DNA of 64,000 bases from Amoeboaphelidium protococcarum (lineage: Eukaryota > Aphelidiomycota > Aphelidea), in assembly GCA_023515745.1 (NCBI GenBank), contig JALECJ010000258.1, positions 1,058,501 to 1,122,500 on the forward strand, given 5' to 3'. Both the position numbers and the translations under genes were made by a program. How positions within the stretch are numbered: the stretch's first letter is position 1; every line of letters starts with the position of its first letter. Positions 22,801-34,917 of the stretch are shown piece after piece. The notes below the pieces were generated by a model. It did not search any database and was not told the origin of the DNA. It saw only the letters and a program-made list of their open reading frames with translations.

Positions 22801-25800
22801 ATCTGCTGCAATCGAGCAACAAGTGGTTGATCAAACTGCCAAGTTGAGTGTCTAAGAGAGTGCCAATGTTGTAGTCACTGATGAAAATCAGAAGCCTGCT
22901 CTACCCGTGCAATAAAATGTGCAACCTCCAGAGCCTCCTGCCAAGTTGCGCTTTAATCCGTTGGCTGCAAAGTTGAAGGAATAGGAAGTGAATGTCGTGG
23001 AGGAGGATAAAAGTCTCAGAGCTTTTGCTGAGAAATTCTTTAATCAGCACAGCTAGACTGGTGGTAATTCGACCATAGCCGCTACGTTTTCCAAGAAGAA
23101 AGCTGCCGGTAAGATTCTTGATATTGGCGCGATGCTCAGCTATACCAAGCACCCTCTTCCTTCATCGATCATTAATATTAAGAAGCCTGTGATTTTTAAC
23201 TTTGCGATTGATTGTTTTAAGCATTTAAACAAGTATTTGGACTTTGGGTTGAAGAAAGGTGAGGAATCAATTGCCATAGTTCGAAAGATGATCGAATTCG
23301 GACTTGGTAATCCAGAGTTAAGGGATGAGTTGTATATCTAGGTGATAAGGCAGATTACTCCTAGCCCTGATTCGTAGTCGATGAAGAATTGGAATGAATG
23401 GATTATGAACGGATGGCACCTATTAATGCTCTATAGCTAGACGTTCCCGCCCTCTAAAGTATTCTCCAAGTATCTCCTCCATTATTACACTTTGAATTCT
23501 GCACCTGATAAGAAGGCTGAGTACAAGTCTGTCATTTAGAAATGTGCCGTATATTGTGAGTAGACTGTTCGTAAAATTGTCACTAATGGAGCGCGTAAGC
23601 ATACTGTAACGGCAGAGGAGATCACTTCGACTATTGATATGTCTCCTGTTCTGTGTCGCATTTCTCTAATGGATGGTCAAATTAAAGGCTTTCCTATGAC
23701 TTTGACAATGACTGCGGCTGAGGTGGTTAAGGAATTGGGATTTAGATTGTCTATTTAGGATATGAGCGGCTGGTGCTTGGTAGAAGTATAAGACGAACCA
23801 TACGAAGAGAGAGTGCTTAGATCTACGGATTATATCGCTGATATTTACGCGTCTTGGGAGGAACGTGCCGCGAAATCTCTGATTGAATCCAAGTCTTCGT
23901 CGATAAGTTTAACTTCAACAGTGTCTCGAAAATCTGGCCGATCTGTGTCTAGTCCTCTGGCAATGATGAGCTTCACCGCAAATAATTCTAATCCGAAATT
24001 GTCCAAGTAGGGATCTAATAATCAACTGTCCCCTAAGAAAGGTGGCTCAGTTCTTGATTACAAGATTTGCCTGAAGAAACGTTTATTCAAAGATCCAAAC
24101 GAGGTTCCGCGCAATCCTATCGAATTTAGCTTAATCTATGCTCAGCATGCTAATGATGTCATTCGTGAGAAGTATCCTCTCACTGATAAATTTGCCTGTC
24201 AGCTTGCGGCATTGAAGATGTTCATCGATTGGGGAGATTACGATCCTAATACTTATGGATCGGCTTTTGATCTGCAAAAGTATGTTCCTCTAAGCATTGC
24301 TGAGCGTTACTCTGAAGATGAATGGATTTAGCAGATATCTGATTACCATCAGAAGTTGAAAGGTAAAAGCAACTTGTAAGCCAAGTTAATGTTTATTGAC
24401 GCGCTGCACCATTTTCAGTATTTTGGGGCCACTTTGTTTGCTGTCAAGTTCAAAGGATTCTGGTAGCATCCTGAGAATGTTATTTTGGCTGTATCTGCTC
24501 ATGGCCTATTCTTTATGTTGAAAAGCAAGACCATAATCGATTTCTTCAATTATGAGAAAGTTATTGGCTGGGAGGTGGACGCTGAAATGATCACAATATC
24601 TATTTAGCGCAATATGGTCAATGGTCAGAATGATTTACTGACGGAGAATTATAAGTTTGCTAGCAAGGCCCCTGAAGAAGTAGCTCTGCTTCTAAAGGAA
24701 TATAGTATGAAAAGTGGTGCCAAGAAGGATAGGGATTTATTTGTAAGTGAAGCGGAGATGAGTTTGCTGGCGAAAGACCTGGATAAATCGCGCTTTACAC
24801 TACTGAAGAAGTAGTTGATAAGTTTTCAGTAGAGATCCGCGTCCAATGTAGCTTAGATATTCGAGTAATAGTAGCAGTAAAATAACTAGTCCCCGGAGTC
24901 ATTTGCGTAAGTACCACCGCAAGTGGAGTAGTAGTAGTAAGCACTCACAGACGCACAGATTAATCAGATTGTTAATGAATGGCCGATCAGAATTTTGACG
25001 GTGCAAGCTCCTTTACTAGTGTCTCTAGCTAGAGATCAATCTCTGAATTCTGCCGCTCAAAGACTGTCTCTACTTCTATAAGAAGCTGCTAATTCTTTTG
25101 TCTAGACTAATTTGACGTCCAGTGCAGGAAGTGGTCGCTCTCTGAATATCAAAACTGCTGGTTTGAATGAAAGTTTGGGAAGTAGTGGCACTCTTAGAGG
25201 GGGTGGTGCTGGTGGATAGAGAGCGTCTGTGAGCCAACACCCTGAGTGGGTACAAATTGGAAGAATCGTTCATCGTGGATTTGAAGAGCCTCGTCTGATT
25301 GATGAGCTGTACATGTAACTGATCAAATACACCACAGAGTATTCTGATCCTAATAGTAAAAGCGCCTTGTTCTTTTGGCGGACTCTGGCTGTTACTTGTG
25401 GTTGTCTGAGGCCCAAGTCTGCTGACGTGATTGATTTACTAAGAAGTCATTTGCGGCGATACTCTGTGATTGAACAAAAGACTCCTGGCGATCTGATGCG
25501 ACGTGATGAAGTTGCCTTCGCCAAGTACTGCAGCAAGACTATGGCGAAGAATATGCAAACTGATCCGCGACTGTGCCCACCATCATAAGATGAAATTGTG
25601 GCAGTTTGTAAATTGGCATCCGTAAGTGCCAGGATTTATCTTCCAGATGGTCAATACCGTGCGTTAGGATTTACTCCTCATTCTCTGTGCAGGGAGATTT
25701 TGGCCCTGTTTTTGCAGAAGTTGAAGCTTCAAGACTCGTATGGCTTTGCATTATATATCAGAACAATTGCAACTGGTCAAATGAAGCATATCCTAGAGCA

Positions 25801-26506
25801 AACAAAGTTGTCGGATGTTCTCGGCAATTGGGACAAGGACATAAAGAAGGCAAGTTTGAAAGACTGTCCATATCAGTTGGTTATTCGCCGCAGAATCTAT
25901 GCCAGTCCGCAGATATCCTCTCCTAATGAGATTGAGGAAGAGCTTATGATGCATTTTGCCACGAGCGATGTACTCAATTTGAGATATCCTGCATCGGTGG
26001 ATGATCTGGCCATGTTGGCTGCGTTCAAGTGTCAGGCTGAGAATGGAGATGAACATCCAAGTAAGCAATTGGACTACAATAGCGTGATGTAAAAGTATGT
26101 ACCCGTTCAGATGAGAAGTAATGAGTTGTTGGTGATGATTAAGCGTGAACACTCTTCATTGAGAAAGAGAACGCCTGCAGAGTGCAAGAAGTTGTACATG
26201 AACAAGATCCGTACGGCATGGAAGTATTATGGTGCATCCATATTCTCTGTGCAATAGAACTATTCGAGTGAAATCCCGAGACAATGCTGGCTCCTGGTGG
26301 ATGGAGATGGTGTGCACGTTAGTCCTGAGATGTCTAAGCAGGCTGCTGTCTCAATGACTTATGCACAGATTGGGTCCACCGCTGTAGATGCAGAGAGTCT
26401 CATGTTGGTCAGTATCTCTCGTGATGTCAAGTTGATTTTCTAAACTAGTGATGCCGATGAAATCCAGGACATAATGAAGGAGTATCAACAGCTGAGAGTA
26501 TACTGA
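19819..26506 (+). CDS. Unconventional myosin with two MyTH4-FERM modules
   Basis: Four exons, 19819-19828, 19885-19976, 20038-20224 and 20283-26506, with GT-AG introns of 56, 61 and 58 nt, all within the first 465 bp; 2170 residues ending at TGA. The motor has [14 protein letters not shown], the P-loop [12 protein letters not shown] rebuilt across intron 3, [10 protein letters not shown] (switch I), [16 protein letters not shown] (switch II and relay) and [11 protein letters not shown]-like segments lie at about 680-750, then a Pro-rich linker and an acidic low-complexity region. MyTH4 (about 1045-1200) plus FERM (about 1200-1615) is followed by a second MyTH4 (about 1745-1855) and FERM (about 1865-2170). 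This resembles class VII/XV/XXII myosins that drive filopodia and adhesion. No SH3 domain was seen. Confidence 0.93.
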
Positions 26507-26700
26507 TAGAGATTTATCAGTAACTATAAAGATGAGTAAATGATGATCTAATATTGTACTAACTGAATACTGTTTTAATGATGAATTAAAATTATAAAGA
26601 TGATTGTATTAAGAATTTTTCGAACCTCAGAAAGACCAAGTACAGAAAATATCTCATTATCATTATTCAGATACCAAGAGATTCACAAACATATATCAAC

Positions 26701-27297
26701 TCAGAAGGCCACCATAAACTATTCAGCAACAATACGAGCGCGAGAGTTCAGACCAATCTTCATCTCGGAGATCTCCTTATCAATTTCCTCCATGAAAGAG
26801 ACAACGAAATCCACAATCTTATGCTTCAACATGGTCTCTGTATGAACATTAGTAATCAAAAATGAAATGTCATAGTCTGGATGAGCAGCCTTTCTCCTCA
26901 AAATAACAAAGTTCTCAGCACGCTGCATCAGGAAACGAGTAAACTTCTTGGCCAGAATCTTCTCAATGTCATCCGCCTGCTTAATCTTAATGCTCACACG
27001 CAAACTATTCACAGAGCCCTCAATCAACACCCGCTCCGCCTCCGTACGGCAGATGTGAATAGGAGTCAACAGACACTCCTTGCTAGACTGAGCCTCAATC
27101 TCAGGCTTGTTGTGTCGCTCCACAATCTGCGAGCTAAAGTTCTCCATACACATGGCAGCAGTTAGACTGGAGCGAACAGCGTTCAAGTACGGTCTCAAAG
27201 TATTACTCTACACCACATCAATAAATTATAATGATAATAACAGTAATCATTAAATCTCTATAATTATTAAAGTCAAAAACTTACCATTTTACTTAAA
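26701..27297 (-). CDS. ARPC4: Arp2/3 complex subunit 4
   Basis: Exon 1 is only the ATG (27297-27295). An 87-nt GT-AG intron separates it from exon 2 (27207-26701), giving 169 residues, the usual family length. The sequence is collinear with ARPC4 throughout: [71 protein letters not shown] and the C-terminal [24 protein letters not shown]4 forms the core of the seven-subunit complex that nucleates branched actin. The isolated start codon makes the true start certain only through splicing, because exon 2 alone has no N-terminal Met. The gene converges with the myosin gene 195 bp away. Confidence 0.96.
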
Positions 27298-28062
27298 TAC
27301 GGAATTAATAAGTTGGCAGAGATAGGTGAATGAATAACGTTTGTTTTAACGGCGCAATTAAAGGGAAAGAAAGGAGGGAAGGAATTGACTGACGTCGGAT
27401 TCACAGTTGAAGAATCTGCTGCAGAGTCGATCTGTAGTTTCAACAAGGCCACTCTGATGATGATGATAATGTGATCTTATATTAGTAGAGATGATGGAGT
27501 GGCATTTGAAAATTGATGCACGAAGGCTTTGAGAAAATGAACACCACGCTGTTACGAGGATATCCACTGGGGAGCGAACGGGTCAGTGCTACTGCGGAAG
27601 GGAGTATGTTGACGCGTCTAAAGATGCAATGGCCAAACACAGATAACCACTTCTGTATACATAAGATAAATAGTAAAACCATCAACTACCGCCATCGCGC
27701 TGAGAGCTCCTTTCAAGCACAGTCCGTAATTTTATTCGTTCTCAGCACTAATTGAGTACTCTATGTAATCTGAAACTGCTTTCAGTAGAGTAATACTGTG
27801 TGAATAGTAGTTGTAACAGCTAACCGTAATTTCTCAGGTCGCTTCATGATCATCTTACCGTAGAATTTACGGTGCGCCATCATTGCTGAGCTATCACTTA
27901 GAAATCAACTGCGTTGTTGTAACGTTGCCTTACTATAAGTTTATTCGATTAAGCTGGAATTTGAGCCCGTCATTCAATATCAATATGAACAGTCGCTGCT
28001 GCAACAAAGAACCGTTTTGGTAACTCGCATTAAAGGCGCCTTTTGTATCAATTAAAGACTGA
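27298..28062. other. Intergenic flank next to the Helitron 3' end
   Basis: Open frames of about 80-130 codons exist on both strands, for example plus 27516-27755 and minus 27720-27300, the latter running into the ARPC4 start. They overlap one another and carry no recognisable domain. No gene is called. Confidence 0.4.
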
Positions 28063-28087
28063 CTAGTCACGCGCGCGTTCCGCGCGC
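28063..28087 (-). repeat. Helitron 3' terminal hairpin and CTAG
   Basis: Stem GCGCGCG (28071-28077) and CGCGCGC (28081-28087), loop TTC, then four bases and CTAG at 28066-28063 on the minus strand. Hairpin plus CTRR is the termination signal of rolling-circle Helitrons. Confidence 0.85.
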
Positions 28088-28152
28088 TTTGAATTACAAT
28101 GGCAAAATATGATTTGAGAATGGTTGTTTTATAAGTATAGGAGTTTATTTCA

Positions 28153-31100
28153 TCAAGTAGTAAAAGTTCGTATTACATCTTGGTAGACTATGTTCTTTGG
28201 TGCGTCTTCATAGCAGACCGTCACATCGCTAGAGGATCTAACTCTGGAGAATGCCACATAGAGTTATCCATGTGCAAATACCTATTGTTATAGGTAGATA
28301 CCACACTTGGCTAAAGTCTAACCTTGAGCCTTATTAATAGTGGCTGCAAAGGCTAGCCGGACTGGAAATTGGTGACGGACAAACTCAACATTCTCAAATT
28401 CAGACACAGTTATACCTATTTTTGGTATGCTTACTATGTCGTTCTTTCGAGACCCGTTGATTATTTAACATTTGATAGAATTTCTATTCAAAGTTAAAAC
28501 TTTTAGCATAGTACCATTCACCAGCCCGGCATCTATGTTTAAGTTGCGTATCAACATAACTGATACGCCAACTTTCAACATTAATTTAGCCTGAGGAATC
28601 CCAGAGTAATCAAGAGCATTGAGCACTTCTGGATCAATATTCAGCGGATTATTGCCAATTATTGAATCTACAGCGTTATACTCTATTGATTACCCTGGAA
28701 GCATCTATAGTATAGTACTGTTGATGCCATCGACTTCTTCATTTGTTGGTGCAAGTATCATCCGGTTGTTAAAATTCCAACGGCCATGGTCATTAAATAC
28801 AAATTCAATCATGTCCATCAACGTGGCGCTTTTTGCTACGCTTGGTGGAATGATGATACCATCATCAGAATTTTCATTTGCCAACTACGAACAATAATCA
28901 CTGTAAGGTCTGTCACGTTGTTGGCGTATATTTTCAGTAATCTCAATTTTTGTGAAGCTATTCCATATAGGAGAGCTAATAATGCAGTTTTACACGATCT
29001 CAGCCTTGTTTCCTCGTTTGACAATTGCTAACGTTTAATGCGGATCTCCTCCCAATATAATTATTTTGCCACCAAATGGCATGTTTTGCTAATCACCATG
29101 CATATGCTCTTGCATTATCTCCTTCATATAGCTGTCAATAGCTTTTAATGCGTATTTGCTGAGTCCCGTTGCTTCATCGATTAATATGTAGGCAGCATTT
29201 AGTAACTTAGCTTTGTTCACTCTGGATTGCGCACACGCTGTTTAATTATCCAGTAGCAATGGTAGGCCGAAGAAGCTATGTTCAGTTTATCCATTTGGCA
29301 AGTTTAATGCAGCTAATCCTGTTGTTGCCAGATTAATGGCAGTTTATCCATTCTATTTAGCTTGCTGGTATATAGTGTTATATAGGTATGTTTTACCGCA
29401 TCCGGCTTTTCCATGTATAAAGTAACAGTTGTCTCCATTCTATATCTATTATATGCGCCTGGTTATTAAGTTGAATGCATTTGTTTATGAGTCTGACAGT
29501 GTCCCAATTAGTTGCGTCATTTGTGCATTAGATAGAGGAGGCTGATCATCATGTACTGGTCGTTGCAAGTAATTTGGATCATAGTGATGGTATATAGCAG
29601 CAAAATCTCGCAGTGATTTTCCACATTATTCAAGAATAAGATGGATGTCCCTTAATAATTCTTACTCAGCATTGATATTGGCGTGATATCTATCTATTTG
29701 GTATTAATAATCCTCCATAAACTATTGCTTGAAGTCATTGTAGCATTCGTTGTAGTTGGCAAAAGTGGTATAGATTAATAAGTTGCAGAACAATAATCGT
29801 AGTTGCTTTGGCATTAGATGACCAATATTTTCAGCTATGCATGCGTACTGTTCATTATTCTCTAGAAGTAAGTTAGCATTTTTACATGCTTCTTTAAACG
29901 TACCATATGTGACTCCATTGACTGTTCGTAGATTTTCGAATGAGGTAGCGCCTGGAATTGCAGCCAGTAGAATACGCAAGTAAAATAGTTCACCTTAAGA
30001 GATATATGCTGGAGGTAATCTAGACAATGACCTTTTTGCTGACGTCCTTTTGATCCATTGCAAGTCTTTTTTTTTGTACCAATATTGTTGGTTAAATTCG
30101 ATATATGTTAGTTGTCTAGCTGGGTCATTACGTGGTTTGTTGCGATTGAATTCGAACCATTTTATCAACGTGGAGTTTGCGAACTGTCCAGGCAAATGCA
30201 AATCTAGCTTTTTGCATGGTGGCCATTGTTCAGTTATCTTAAAGCCATATATTCTCCAGTATGCTTCCTAAGTGCTCACATAACGTGAGTAGAGATGCCT
30301 CAGTATCTCGTCATTTTGGGTAATTTATGCTTCCACATACTCGTCATTTTTAAATATATATTTGAATAGATATTTGATTGCTTTGACTGATGAACAGTAT
30401 TCTACATTGATATGACAATCCATTTTTTGCAGAAGGTAGGCATTGTAGGGCACTACGTAAGCATTCATAACATTATCTGCTGATCTTTTGTAGGTAGGAT
30501 ATCCATTATCATTGACTATTGTAGTGTCTGTGAAATTTTTTGGGAACTTACGTTGGCATTTGCCGTCGATATAGCATCTAGCATTTGGATTATTTTCACA
30601 TGCGTCATGCAACATGTGCCTTAATACTTTAGCTCTTAGCTATGGGTATATTACTGATGGTATTTCTGCGCTAATAACCTAATTTAGTCTAGCTTCTGTA
30701 TTTGGTCGGTCATCAGGATGTACAAATAATAGAATATGAGCATGAGGCAAGCCGCGTTTTTAGAACTCTATGCTGTGAACTTTTGCCTGAACTCTACCGA
30801 AGACTTTTTAATCTTTCAGCTCTCGCATTAATTAGTCCAATTTTAGCTTAAACACTCGAACAGTCAAGTCTGGTCTATCAATAGAAGTCTGGCCAGGAAG
30901 CAATTCGTTCGTTATTTCTGGCCATCGTGGATTGCTTGTCATTGTTATAAAGTAATCTGGTTTTTTATATAATCTAGTTAAAGCCAAAGCATTCAAGTAC
31001 TTCTCTCTCATGTACCTAGATCCTCCTACAAAAGTACTTGGCAAGACAATTCGTCTTTGTTGTTCGTTGTTGTCGTCGTCGTCTCATCTTCTTCAGCCTC

Positions 31101-32432
31101 CAGCAGTTAGTCAATGGCATTATCCTATCGTTATGCTGCAAAGTTATGAGGAGCTATGGTATTTTAGTTATATCTAATGTACTGTAGACGCTGCCTCTCT
31201 ATCTTTAACCACATATCCAGTACGAATTAATGCCACAGCCGATTCATAGCAAAATAGTCTATAGTGTGATCTTGCAACATGAAGTGGAACTTGTAATAAT
31301 CCATCATGGTGACCTTTTCTCCATTGGGTAGTATTATATCAGGCGTGTATCCAGGTGTTCCTGATGGGAATAATAATGTATATACTGCAGCGTCATAGAA
31401 TGGATTCAACTCTGACATAAGTTAAAATGGTTACGCGGGATTTATAGCATAGGATGGTTATAATACAATTTGACGTGGATTAGCGTTTAATAGATTGTCA
31501 TCTTCCAGAAGGTAAGCTACTTCATCAACTTATCGACGTTCGGAAGGAAACACAATATTGAATCTATTTTATTCTACCATCCTCTGTCGTACTTCAGGTA
31601 ATGCATATAGCTGAGCAAACTAATTGGTCTCAAGAATCTGGTTTTATATTTATTGAATTAAGTCCCGCGGCAGCATTTGTAATTCCTCGTGTCTGATATC
31701 AAGTTATTGCTCTTAGTCAAGTAAATAAGTGTTCGCATATCGGTCATTGATACCAACATTAGCCATTACATGATATACTTGACCTTGTATCTGGACAGAG
31801 TAAGCATTATTACCATTAAGTCTGTGCATCAAATCCTAGTTAAAATTAGCTCGTATGCTTGCAAATGCCACTAAGGAATTTACGTGTCTAGTGTTATTCC
31901 TAAATGCATTACCGATGGGCGTTTATTCTTATAGAATTCCCCTCATAAACTCTGGCATACGTGGAAATAGCGGCAACTCACGTAACTCGCCTTTGTTACA
32001 ACACAATTGAAAAGCAGGTAATCCATTTATTACACCCGTAGCTTCTTCAGGCCACATTTTGGCAGCACAAAATTAACACTTGACCATAGGTTACAAATTA
32101 TACGCATTTAAAGTGTTTGTATATTCTTATGATTGCCATCCCAAGTACAATTCATCATTAAACAATGCTCTGTTCTCTTGACCTTATGCACCGTTATCAT
32201 TTTCTTAAGGACGCGCATTTATTTATTACTAATTGTTCTCTTACGCGATATTTACTGCATTGTTATCACGCTCGATATTTATATATTAATCTTCTAGCCT
32301 TCCGCTATTCGCATGTTTACCATGTGTTCTACATACTCTTCTTTCGCATTGATTTCTACATCTTTCATTACGTCTATAACCATTGAACGGTTTTAGGTAC
32401 AGAAATTCGCATTAACGTTTAACTACTGGCAT
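28153..32432 (-). pseudogene. Helitron Rep-helicase (RepHel), two frameshifts
   Basis: About 1,426 codons in three frame blocks ending at TGA (28155-28153). The first block starts at ATG 32432 with a Cys/His-rich N-terminus and CQFCAAKMW, then the Helitron-like N domain. Frame changes within a GTC trinucleotide run at about 31060-31085. The second block has the HUH nuclease motif LPHAHILLF (about 30724-30754) and the paired tyrosines IKYLFKYIFK (about 30340-30375). Frame changes again near 29435-29450. The third block is a PIF1-type helicase: FIHGKAGCGKTYLYN (Walker A), ILIDEATGL (Walker B), ILGGDPHQTL and LYVAFSRVRS. Rep nicks and re-joins single strands; the helicase unwinds. No in-frame TGA was found inside the blocks, so decay looks recent, or the shifts are base errors. 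Confidence 0.88.
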
Positions 32433-32740
32433 TTTTTTGTTTTTTTTGCTGTATAACTATTGTTTGCAGTATTGTTTGAACAATGGTTTATAATAAATTC
32501 GTGTCTAAGTCTTATAGTCTTTTAAGAGTCAAGATAAGATAGTCGTTACATTATATGCATACAATTTTCTATTGTTAGAGCAATTTCAAAAAAGGGGATT
32601 GGCTGATTTTTAATGTTTTGAAACAACTAAACCGTAATTGGCTATAATGTACATTGTTAAAACATTCCAACATTATATTCATTTCAATTTCAATTCATTA
32701 ATCATTATCAACCTTCAAGTGCCCAAACATAATAATGTCA

Positions 32741-33535
32741 TCATTTTTTACGTGAACGCTTAGACACGCGCGTAGGCTCGGTAGATGATTAGCCATCAAC
32801 AGGAGCCTGATTCTCAACCTCAGGCTCATTAGTATTGGCATTAACGACTGGAGCATCAGTGGATTAGCTGCTTGATTGGGCGCTACTATTATTGAATAAC
32901 CAAGATGTAGAATCGTCGGATTATAATGAGCCAAGACGTTCAAAGTTACTCTCAGACGCAAGTTTACTTGTCAATACTAATCCTAATGAGCAGTAAGATA
33001 AAACAATAGTATCTTTGCCAAGTGATACTAATTACCCACTAACATGTAGCGTACGGTCAGGCTTGATAATGTTTTTTTACAGCAGCGTTGAATAACGTCT
33101 TGGGTTGAACTAACAATCAAACCTAATGTCCATGCCACCATAGAGAGAAGCTTTTAACACGACATTCCCTGCAGACACTGATACAATAGTTGATAGCGTT
33201 ATAATAGAAGCCTTCGGAATGTAATCACCTGGCTAATATTTTGCGCGAGGATACATCTGCTGCGCCACCACCGTTAAAACACCATTGACACATTGCAATT
33301 CACCAATAACTTAGTATAGAATTCCTACCTCAGGTTTTACCAAACCTTGGCTCGAAATGTCTTCATAGTCAGATGACGGCCACACTGACACTTGTAAACT
33401 TGCATCAGGGGCGGTTTACGTAAATGTCTTGCATTGCAGTATGAGCGGATAGCCTTGCGCGTACGCTGAATTTGACCTGCCTGTTTCAGTCTTTTGGATA
33501 CTAATTACGCCTACAACACCTACAAATAAATTCAT
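32741..33535 (-). CDS. Helitron-borne protein, possible OB-fold single-strand-DNA binder
   Basis: An intact 264-residue ORF upstream of RepHel on the same strand, ATG 33535 to TGA 32741, with eight or more in-frame TAA/TAG codons. Residues 1-200 alternate short beta-like stretches (LFVGVVGVISIQKTETG, ILYQVIGELQCVNGVLTVVA, TLHVSGQLVSLGKDTIVLS), as expected of one or two OB folds. The C-terminus is acidic, Ser/Gln-rich and ends in a nuclear-localisation-like cluster, TRVSKRSRKK. Some plant Helitrons carry RPA70-like single-strand-DNA-binding genes, so a similar role is a reasonable guess, but I see no direct motif match to RPA. A 308-bp non-coding gap separates it from RepHel. Confidence 0.5.
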
Positions 33536-34276
33536 TTTCTTTTACTAATTAAGATAGCTATTGATTTTAACATAAAACAATAATACTTTGAAATTGAAAA
33601 AAGAAACAGAACTCAAGTAACAACTTTATATAGTGTACACGCAATTCGCTCTTATGCTATAGCACTTACTTCGCATGATTGGCGCAACTTAACGATATTA
33701 AACGACAGCCAATCATGTTTTCACACGATATTGTTTGGTACTATTCTTGGTCACACAGCTACTGTTACTATATATAAGTGCGACCCCTATTTATAGAAGC
33801 AAGTTGTGAATTATATTGAAGATTGAGTCGAGTCAGCAGATTCCAACAAACACTAGCATTTGAAATTATCTTACGAATCTTGCAACGCCGTACTTCAATA
33901 AAATTATTGAGATATTTGAGCTCTTCAACTATCTTGCTAAAGACGCAGACGCGTTTGGTGGTGATTGTCACAGCTAATCAAGTAACTAACATACACTGCT
34001 CTGATCAGATGATATGTAATAAACCCATGCCATTGAGTGTTTAGTTTCTGGACAATCTCTTCAACTTTCCAAATCCTTATCTTTATCGATTGGTTTACCG
34101 AAAATAAATGATCAACATCAGTTAAAGATCAATTGTTTATCCGATACTTTATTGATGATCTAACACTGTGAGGCTCCGAGTGAGTCGTTCAACGTGGCCA
34201 AGTTTGCTAATCTGTTCTCATCACGTCACCTAATCTCAAGTTATTATAAACGACTGAGAGTATAAAATATCATAAA
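33536..34276. other. Probable Helitron 5' region and intergenic DNA
   Basis: The Helitron left end should lie here. TATATATAA occurs at 33768-33776. A plus-strand frame from 33823 and a minus-strand frame from 33971 overlap each other without recognisable domains and are not called. Confidence 0.35.
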
Positions 34277-34621
34277 ATGGACAATTGGAACTTAAAATAT
34301 TTGGACTAGAATATACATTGGTGTGACAGAGAGTTAAAGGTTGGATTCACGAGATATCCTGTGAATCGGTCCATTTCTATTGTGCTGATGGAACTAGATG
34401 ATGATCAACCTCCTTGGGCAGTGGCTACTACTTGCATTCCCCACGCCAAGATGGATATCAACAATGAGCTACTGCTATGTACTTGGAATTGCGAAGGATT
34501 GTTGGAAGTCATGATCAGGGCTGGAATACTTGAAGATACTAAGAAGCGCGTTCCATCTGGCTATGTTGAGGCACCAGTGTGTAAACTGTTGAAGAAGCCC
34601 AAAGACTTCCCAGATGTGTGA
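34277..34621 (+). CDS. Small conserved protein resembling a bacterial/phage family
   Basis: A 114-residue ORF, ATG 34277 to TGA. It starts MDNWNLKYLDQNIHWCDREL and contains PWAVATTCIPHAKMD, a central WNCEGLLEVMIRAGILED and C-terminal PSGYVEAPVCKLLKK. The combination of an average-value sentence (ala-val-ala-thr), an EG-L-x-x-hydrophobic-x-x-AGI core and a GYVEAPVCKLL end reminds me of small uncharacterised proteins from bacterial and phage genomes. This is memory, not an alignment. Function is unknown, and no membrane segment or known catalytic motif is present. It sits beside the Helitron, on the opposite strand, so capture or horizontal gain is possible. The one TAG read as Gln (in YLDQN) shows it is adapted to the host code. 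Confidence 0.55.
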
Positions 34622-34917
34622 TCTCTTTTCGATACTTTAAGTAAATATAAAGTAAAAATACTTATTACCACAAATTAAACATTGTTCAGTGAGTACTATT
34701 ATTATCCTAAAGACAGTTTTTAATGTCCCGTTGCCTCAGCATAGATAACAATACTTCACCAGCAACTTGTTAACGATCTGTGCTTCTGGCGACCTGTTTC
34801 GCGTTTCAAACGTTTCGACCGCGCGAGAGTTCTCTTTTATTTGCCGCGACTAACACCCCCTTTCAATTACAACTCTCTTCGCGGTATCAGAAATACTTAT
34901 AAACGGTGACGTTAAAA

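Larger units (their letters stand above)
28063..33535 (-). mobile_element. Helitron rolling-circle transposon
   Basis: The minus strand carries a RepHel gene, an accessory gene upstream of it and a canonical 3' terminus. At the 3' end a perfect 7-bp GC stem with a 3-base loop (28071-28087) is followed four bases later by CTAG (28066-28063), and the next host base is T. This is the classic Helitron ending, inserted between A and T. The 5' end (TC preceded by A) is not identifiable by eye and lies somewhere beyond 33535, so the right boundary given is a minimum. UAA and UAG are used as Gln throughout, so the element has adapted to, or long lived in, a genome with this code. Two frameshifts in RepHel suggest it is no longer autonomous. 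Confidence 0.85.

Noticed and set aside
27300-27755. Overlapping ORFs upstream of ARPC4 on both strands
   Set aside because: They overlap one another, one runs through the ARPC4 start and intron, no domain is visible, and their lengths are expected by chance with one stop codon.
33768-34140. ORFs on both strands between the Helitron genes and 34277
   Set aside because: Mutually overlapping, with no recognisable domain; more likely Helitron 5' flank.
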